64,000 nt of DNA from the NCBI GenBank assembly GCA_964451095.1, contig CAYVGI010000003.1:20256-84255 (forward strand), in the 5' to 3' direction. The notes under the pieces were generated by a model that worked only from the letters and a program-made list of their open reading frames with translations, had not been told where the DNA came from and made no database searches. This document shows, one piece after another, positions 59,051 to 64,000 of the stretch. Position 1 is the first letter of the stretch; every line of letters starts with the position of its first letter. Source of the DNA: DAOTTY01 sp964451095. GTDB lineage: Bacteria; Chloroflexota; Anaerolineae; Aggregatilineales; Phototrophicaceae. The translations under genes were made by a program, and so were the position numbers.

Positions 59051-60103
59051 CTACAAAAACAGGTTAATCAGCACGCCTGCGATGAACGTCATCGCAAATG
59101 GCAGCAAAATGAGCAGTGCTACGGTGCGCTTTTGGAACACGCCCAAGAACATCATCGTGCTCTTGATGTCCACCATGGGACCAAAGGACAGGAACGCCAC
59201 GATACTGCCCAGCGAGAACGTCCCCACGAACGCCAGCGCCAGGAACGAATCGACGGTAGAGCACACGCTCAGGATGAACGCCGTTGCCTGCATCGTCAGC
59301 ACAGAAGACACTGCATTGCTGCCCAGTGCTTGCAGTGCGTCCTGCGGAACCACCGTTTGCATCGCTGCGGCAAGCGTACAGCCGATAATCAAGTAGCGTG
59401 CCATATCGAAGAAGTCCTCGATGCCGCTGTGCATTGCATTGCGCAGCTTTTGCGCAATCCCTACCCGCTGAACACTGATGCCAGACCCGGACGTGTTCAC
59501 ATTCAGGTCGTAATCCACTGATGCCCCCTGCACCGTCGGGTTATGCTGCGGCAGGATGATCTGCTCTGTGCGGGCAAACGCGGCAAACAACAGCCCCACG
59601 GTGATGGCAACCACCAGAGTAACCACAAAACGCAGGATGAACACCTCGCCGAACCCAAACGCTGCGTAAGTGCTAGCAAACACCACCGGGTTCATGAAGG
59701 GCGCGGCAAGCAGGAAGGAAATCGCCATCGACGCGGGCATGCCCTTATTCACCAGGCGGCGTGCCACGGGCACCACACCACACTCACAAACCGGGAAGGC
59801 AAACCCCAGCAGCGACCCCATCGTGGTTGCTACGTAGCGGTTACGCGGAATGAGCGACGCGATGTTATCTGCCGTGACGAATGCGCTAATGAGCCCAGAA
59901 ACAGCGCTGCCCAGCAGCAAGAATGGTACTGCCTCAATGAATATGCCCAGGAACCGTGTGCGGAACACCGCGAACTGTGCTCCTACGTTGTCACCAGCGG
60001 TAAGTAAGATAAATACGAACACAAGCGCGGCAAGCCCTGCGAGCATCCATAGTACAATGCTTTGCAATTCCTGCTGCGAATCTTTCTCTAAATAGGTTTG
60101 CAT
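59051..60103 (-). CDS. COG0701 (UPF0718) permease
   Basis: 350 residues with about eight helices in two similar halves. The first half has 'LGFAFPVCECGVVPVARRLV' (C-E-C motif) and 'FLLAAPFMNPVVFASTYAAF'; the second half has 'LSVCSTVDSFLALAFVGTFS' and 'VAFLSFGPMVDIKSTMMFLG'. These are the paired motifs of ArsP/YraQ-type transporters. Substrate is not fixed: arsenic organics for ArsP, but the His-rich partner suggests a divalent metal or metal complex. It is the first gene of the pair. Confidence 0.85.
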   Translation of the reverse strand: MQTYLEKDSQQELQSIVLWMLAGLAALVFVFILLTAGDNVGAQFAVFRTRFLGIFIEAVPFLLLGSAVSGLISAFVTADNIASLIPRNRYVATTMGSLLGFAFPVCECGVVPVARRLVNKGMPASMAISFLLAAPFMNPVVFASTYAAFGFGEVFILRFVVTLVVAITVGLLFAAFARTEQIILPQHNPTVQGASVDYDLNVNTSGSGISVQRVGIAQKLRNAMHSGIEDFFDMARYLIIGCTLAAAMQTVVPQDALQALGSNAVSSVLTMQATAFILSVCSTVDSFLALAFVGTFSLGSIVAFLSFGPMVDIKSTMMFLGVFQKRTVALLILLPFAMTFIAGVLINLFL

Positions 60104-60353
60104 GTTAACGATGCTCCGGTAGCAGTTGTTGGATGTGAGAATGCGAAAGCAGGTCTTTTAGGTGTTGGGTTAATATGTTAGCGGCATCGGATTAGGCTCA
60201 TTTTATCGAAAAATTAAATGCACCACCCAATTGATACCAGGTATCTTTACGGGATATGTCTGTTTTCCGTATCACAGTGATGACACTGCCCTGCATATAC
60301 CCGCACGCCAGCGAGACTGCTATGATTGCCCTGCGAATAGTTTAGGACGTGCC
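60104..60353. other. Divergent intergenic region with a perfect palindrome
   Basis: 250 bases between the permease and the secreted multidomain gene. GATACC-A-GGTATC (60233-60245) is a perfect 6-1-6 palindrome that could be an operator for either side. Otherwise it is A/T-rich with no gene visible. Confidence 0.45.
60318..60326 (+). promoter_or_regulatory. Candidate extended -10 promoter of the secreted multidomain gene
   Basis: TG-C-TATGAT, 28 bases before ATG 60354; the ribosome binding site AGGA (60344-60347) is six bases before the ATG. No clear -35. Confidence 0.4.
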
Positions 60354-63206
60354 ATGGTCACAACCCACATAAACGCTGCCGGGCGTGCGCAGTGCTCGCA
60401 AGGTCATCTACGCCGAGTGAGCACACTGCTTGTTAGCATCTGTCTGCTGCTGGGGCTGGGTGTTGCCCACGCCCAAACAACCGAGACGTTCACCATCTCC
60501 ATCGACGATTACATCTCCGAAGACATTCCCGGACCTGGCGCCGGGCGGCTGGATGTTGTGGGCGATGTCGATGTGTACGAGTTCGCTGGCACGGCGGGTA
60601 ACGCCGTCTACGTAGAACCGAACTTCTACGATGGCACGGGCATTTTCGTGCGCTGGCAGGTCACGTCACCGTCGGGCGTGGTACTGTTCGATGATACACT
60701 GCGCACATTACAGGGTATCGTGCCCGGTCGCTTCGAGCTAACCGAGAGCGGCACCTACCGCATCACAGTTGGCGGCGGCGGCACCACCTTCGCGGGTGTG
60801 TATCAGTTTCGCCTGTGGCAGGTGCAGCCCACGACAGACCTCTCCAATCAATTCGAGTTGGATATCCCCGTTGTGGGCGTTCACCTCACACCCGGCGCCA
60901 TCTTGACCTACGACTTTAGCGGCAATGCTGGTCAGGTACTCCACTTCAACGTCGCGTTTTTGGGCGGTGATACCAACTACCGCACCACAGTGCGCTGGAG
61001 CCTCACATCGCCTGCTGGTGCCGTGCTTTTCGACCAACCCATGTTCGACCTGACCGACGCCCCGACGCCGCGTGACGCAGACGGCTTTTTGCTAGAAAAC
61101 GGCTACTCCCCCGGCTTCGTCACCCTACCGGAAACAGGCACCTACCGCATCACGACCCGCAACGACCTACCGTTTACAGGCAACAATGTCTTTCTCGTCT
61201 CCACGGTGCCGCCGCCGCAGGTGTTTAACATCAACATTGGCGATAGCATCGCCATCGACGTGCCCGGACCGGGCGCGGGCGTGCTGGAACGTGCCGGTGC
61301 ACAAGACATCTACCAGTTTACGGGCAACATGGGGCAAACAATTTACACAGGTGTGCTCTACGCAGAACCATTCCTTACATCGGACGCGGTGCTGGTGGGC
61401 TTTTTCGCCCAAACCGCCCCACCGCGCTGGCAGTTGGTCACACCTAGCGGTACAGTTGTATTCGACAATGCCCTGCCCCGCGACATCGGCGCCAACGACC
61501 CCCTTGTGCTGCCGGAAACAGGCACATACCAGGTCATCGTGACACTACGAGACTTTGTGCCGTTTCAGTACAGTTTGCGCATCGCGCCAGACCCAACAAG
61601 TGGGTTGCTACAATTCCGCGACTATAACATTCCGCCAGGGCAAAATGTGCTCACCGTGGGCACTGCTGACGGTTTACTTTCCGCGCCGAACCCGGGAACA
61701 GGTACCGTCACGTTGCTAACACCCCCTGCCGACGGCACGCTTATGCTAAATCCAGACGGAAGCTTTGTGTACACTGCTGGTAGCACTTTCGTCCGGCAAG
61801 ACACATTCACCTACCGCTACACAGATCTCGGCGGCAACACCGTTGATGGGCTGGTCTACATCCAGGCAAATTCCGTGCTCGTGCCAGACTTTTACAATGG
61901 CAACCGGGAGCAAACGCTTGTTGTGCCCGCCCCCGGTGTGCTCGCTAACGACAACGGCGCAACCGAAGCAGCACTCGACTTTTACAACGGACCGGGCACA
62001 CTTGACCTGCGCCCAGACGGTTCGTTTACCTACACACCAGCACCGCTGTTCACTGGCATAGATGTCTTCGGTTACTTCGACCCCAACAGCCCGCTGCGCC
62101 AAACGACCATTGTAACGATTAACATCGGCAACCTTGTTGTGCGCGTGCCACCACCGCAGTTCACCCCGCAGGATACCCCCCTGAGTGTGCCGGGGGTTTC
62201 CGCAGAGACGACTGAACCAGACATCCGCGTCAACTTATCTGTTCCCAACGGCAACCTCGCCGTCACCAACGACGCTGCTGCACTGGCACAGGGTGGCATT
62301 ATCGCCGCGAACACCGCCGTAACCGTCACAGGCAACGGCACTGGCGATGTCACCCTGGATGGACCGCGCACACAGGTCAACCTGGTGCTGCAAACGCTCG
62401 TCTACACACCCAATGCTGGCTTCGTCGGCGTAGATGAAGTCACCGTCGTTGCCAACGCGGGCGGGCTAAGCGCTACAGGACGCTTTACCATCACCGTTGG
62501 CGAGGACGGCATCCAGATTGTGATTGAGGGCGACGGCGGGGAGGACACGCTGGAAACCGTGACGCTTGACGTACAAGCACCAGACGATGGCTCGGTTGTG
62601 TTCGGCAATGTGCCCGCCTGCGCCGTGCCCAACGGCGATGTATTCTTCCGTGTAATCGTTAACAGCGGCGACTTCCGCGTGCCCACGGCAGAAATCGGCG
62701 ATGAGGAGGTGCTGGCAATCGGCGTACAAAATGCCTCAGAAGTGTTCGGGCTGACATTTGGCGGCGTGCCCGTGCCGCGCTTTGGCTGCCGAATCGAAGT
62801 GTGCATCCTGGGCACAGGTCGCTTCTTCTACCGGGACGCAACCGGAATGCCGCGCACCACCGTGGAGCTAGCAACCCGCCCTGAGGGTGCCTACACCTGC
62901 GCAGAGGTGCCCAACTCCGGCACGGTAATCCTGACGGGCGGCGAGCCGTCCCCCGCTGCGACCCAAACCGCACAGCAGGTCAGCAGTGGCAGTGTTGTTC
63001 CGCTAGAAAACTGCATGGTCACGCTCACCAATATCCTGAACTTGCGCGAGGGTCCGTCCGTAAACAGCCCGGTCATCCGGCGGATGCCCTACAACATCAC
63101 ACTCACCGCCATCGAACGCCAGGGGGACTGGTTCTACGTGGACTACTTGGGTACATTTGGCTGGGCATTTGGCGACTTTTTACTGGAGGAGGGCGACTGC
63201 GGCTAG
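60354..63206 (+). CDS. Large secreted multidomain protein with three beta repeats, Ig-like domains and C-terminal SH3
   Basis: 950 residues. Signal peptide 1-40 (cleavage after AHA). Three N-terminal repeats of about 125 residues share 'D-I-P-G-P-G-A-G', a 'Y-x-F-x-G-x-x-G-Q' strand, 'RWQVTSPSGVVLFD' and 'E-x-G-T-Y-R-I', like pre-peptidase C-terminal domains. Two Ig-like repeats of the Big/cadherin type follow ('LMLNPDGSFVYTAG', 'LDLRPDGSFTYTPA'), then a further beta domain ('VYTPNAGFVGVDEVTVVANA'), and an SH3 domain (about 880-945, 'LREGPSVNSPVIRRMPYN'). Probably a cell-surface adhesin or matrix protein. ATG 60354 has AGGA upstream. Confidence 0.8.
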   Translation: MVTTHINAAGRAQCSQGHLRRVSTLLVSICLLLGLGVAHAQTTETFTISIDDYISEDIPGPGAGRLDVVGDVDVYEFAGTAGNAVYVEPNFYDGTGIFVRWQVTSPSGVVLFDDTLRTLQGIVPGRFELTESGTYRITVGGGGTTFAGVYQFRLWQVQPTTDLSNQFELDIPVVGVHLTPGAILTYDFSGNAGQVLHFNVAFLGGDTNYRTTVRWSLTSPAGAVLFDQPMFDLTDAPTPRDADGFLLENGYSPGFVTLPETGTYRITTRNDLPFTGNNVFLVSTVPPPQVFNINIGDSIAIDVPGPGAGVLERAGAQDIYQFTGNMGQTIYTGVLYAEPFLTSDAVLVGFFAQTAPPRWQLVTPSGTVVFDNALPRDIGANDPLVLPETGTYQVIVTLRDFVPFQYSLRIAPDPTSGLLQFRDYNIPPGQNVLTVGTADGLLSAPNPGTGTVTLLTPPADGTLMLNPDGSFVYTAGSTFVRQDTFTYRYTDLGGNTVDGLVYIQANSVLVPDFYNGNREQTLVVPAPGVLANDNGATEAALDFYNGPGTLDLRPDGSFTYTPAPLFTGIDVFGYFDPNSPLRQTTIVTINIGNLVVRVPPPQFTPQDTPLSVPGVSAETTEPDIRVNLSVPNGNLAVTNDAAALAQGGIIAANTAVTVTGNGTGDVTLDGPRTQVNLVLQTLVYTPNAGFVGVDEVTVVANAGGLSATGRFTITVGEDGIQIVIEGDGGEDTLETVTLDVQAPDDGSVVFGNVPACAVPNGDVFFRVIVNSGDFRVPTAEIGDEEVLAIGVQNASEVFGLTFGGVPVPRFGCRIEVCILGTGRFFYRDATGMPRTTVELATRPEGAYTCAEVPNSGTVILTGGEPSPAATQTAQQVSSGSVVPLENCMVTLTNILNLREGPSVNSPVIRRMPYNITLTAIERQGDWFYVDYLGTFGWAFGDFLLEEGDCG

Positions 63207-63256
63207 CAAGCTAGCCCGGTTGCCACCGCAACCTACTCACACGGAGCATTCCCCAC

Positions 63257-64000
63257 ATGGCAGATTTCACCTACCAGCACCAGGCAGAACTTCCGGCAAA
63301 CCCGCGTCCTATTGTCAGCATTGGGTTGGGGGGCATCGTGCACGACGCGCACTACCCCGCCTATAAAATCGCTGGTTTCCAGGTCGTCGGTGGTTACGAC
63401 ATCAACGCGGAGCGGGCAGCGATGATGCAGGCGACGTTCAACTTGCCGACGCTGTACGGCTCTGTTGCAGAAGCAGTTCAGCGTGCCCCGGCAGACGCAG
63501 TGTTTGATCTCGCTGTGCCGGGCAAAAACATCCTGGAAATCCTGGAACAACTGCCAGACAGACGCGCCGTGCTCATTCAAAAGCCAATGGGGGATACACT
63601 CGCCGAAGCACGCAAGATATTGGCACTGTGCCAGCAGAAAAACCTCACCGCCGCTGTCAACTTCCAAATGCGCTTTATGCCACACATCATTGCCGCCCGC
63701 AGCATGATTGACCAGGGACTCATCGGCGACCTGTGGGACATTGAGGCACGGATGCAAATCTACACACCATGGGCGATGTGGCCCTTTGTGCTGCCGCTGC
63801 CCCGCCTGGAAATTCTCTATCACAGCATCCACTACGTTGACCTTGTGCGCTCGTTTTGTGGCACACCGGGGCAAGTGTATGCCAAAACACTTAAGCACCC
63901 CGTCGCCGCAGACCTCGCCCCCACCCGCACCACCATCATTATGGACTACGGCGACAGCCCCCGTGCCAACATCATGACGAACCACGGGCACATCTACGGC
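63257..64000 (+). CDS. Gfo/Idh/MocA-family oxidoreductase (partial, runs off the right edge)
   Basis: The first 248 codons are seen with no stop. The N-terminal Rossmann domain has 'VSIGLGGIVHDAHYPAYKIA' and 'VVGGYDINAERAAMM'; the E-K-P motif is Q-K-P ('VLIQKPMGDTLAEARKILAL'), followed by 'VNFQMRFMPHIIAARSMIDQ' and the His-containing 'LEILYHSIHYVDLVRSF' that contributes to catalysis. These enzymes oxidise or reduce sugars and cyclitols with NAD(P). No pathway partner is visible before the edge. Confidence 0.85.
   Translation, partial: MADFTYQHQAELPANPRPIVSIGLGGIVHDAHYPAYKIAGFQVVGGYDINAERAAMMQATFNLPTLYGSVAEAVQRAPADAVFDLAVPGKNILEILEQLPDRRAVLIQKPMGDTLAEARKILALCQQKNLTAAVNFQMRFMPHIIAARSMIDQGLIGDLWDIEARMQIYTPWAMWPFVLPLPRLEILYHSIHYVDLVRSFCGTPGQVYAKTLKHPVAADLAPTRTTIIMDYGDSPRANIMTNHGHIYG

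Noticed and set aside
1..64000. Prophage, insertion sequence, integron or defence system
   Set aside because: No transposase, integrase, phage structural, restriction or toxin-antitoxin genes were recognised; nearly all genes are metabolic, envelope or information-processing.

Overview
The window is a dense chromosomal segment that I infer comes from a Chloroflexota bacterium, most likely Anaerolineae-like. Supporting traits are many secreted proteins built from bacterial SH3, DUF4397 and Thr/Pro-rich 'TPTPT' linkers, a FhaA/FhaB/RodA/PBP block, a topoisomerase I with an N-terminal DUF5679-like zinc ribbon, frequent GTG/TTG starts and fairly high GC. The lineage comes from gene-content style, not from a marker-gene tree. 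I see no phage, IS element, CRISPR array or rRNA. There is one tRNA, tRNA-Arg(CCG). No gap between genes exceeds about 300 bases.

Layout. 1-7404: a methyltransferase tail, a DsbA-like thiol oxidoreductase, then adenosine/methylthioadenosine and NAD salvage (mtnA, a nicotinate phosphoribosyltransferase, a PfkB kinase that is probably adenosine kinase, ahcY) with an orphan CpaF-like ATPase on the minus strand. 7521-13824: two DUF4397 surface proteins flanking a GT39-type membrane glycosyltransferase. 13911-24875: a tightly packed glycan operon (rmd, gmd, tatD, GT2, GT4, GT39-like, YfhO, O-antigen ligase) that makes GDP-D-rhamnose and probably a surface polysaccharide; manC at 44964 supplies GDP-mannose. 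25077-26127: rpsF-ssb-rpsR behind a leader whose predicted fold hides the ribosome binding site. 26246-33429: a PpiC foldase, then fhaA-fhaB-SDR-mtnP-rodA/ftsW-PBP. 33397-40762: a PHP phosphoesterase, a flippase-like protein, a C39 peptidase with TPRs, murJ, two metallo-hydrolases and a flavin reductase. 40868-48425: ffh-rpsP-khpA-rimM, dprA, manC, topA. 48647-57908: an unknown two-TM protein, greA, a chimeric solute-binding/SH3/CARDB protein, and a minus-strand operon of lipoprotein, SH3-TM-zinc-ribbon protein, formimidoyltransferase and M23 peptidase. 58021-64000: tRNA-Arg, a His-rich TIGR03943 protein with its COG0701-type permease, a 950-residue secreted multidomain protein and a truncated Gfo/Idh/MocA oxidoreductase.

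The most interesting signal is the PBP-like protein at 32011-33429. It sits next to an apparently intact SEDS glycosyltransferase, keeps the transpeptidase layout, but has lost the SxxK, SxN and KTG motifs. With FhaA and FhaB upstream and no kinase or phosphatase in view, the block looks like a rebuilt version of the actinobacterial fhaA-fhaB-rodA-pbpA cell-elongation cluster. Other points worth a look are a rimM whose conserved N-terminus has no standard start codon, a probable leaderless fhaA mRNA, several hybrid secreted proteins, and the concentration of adenosine-recycling enzymes.
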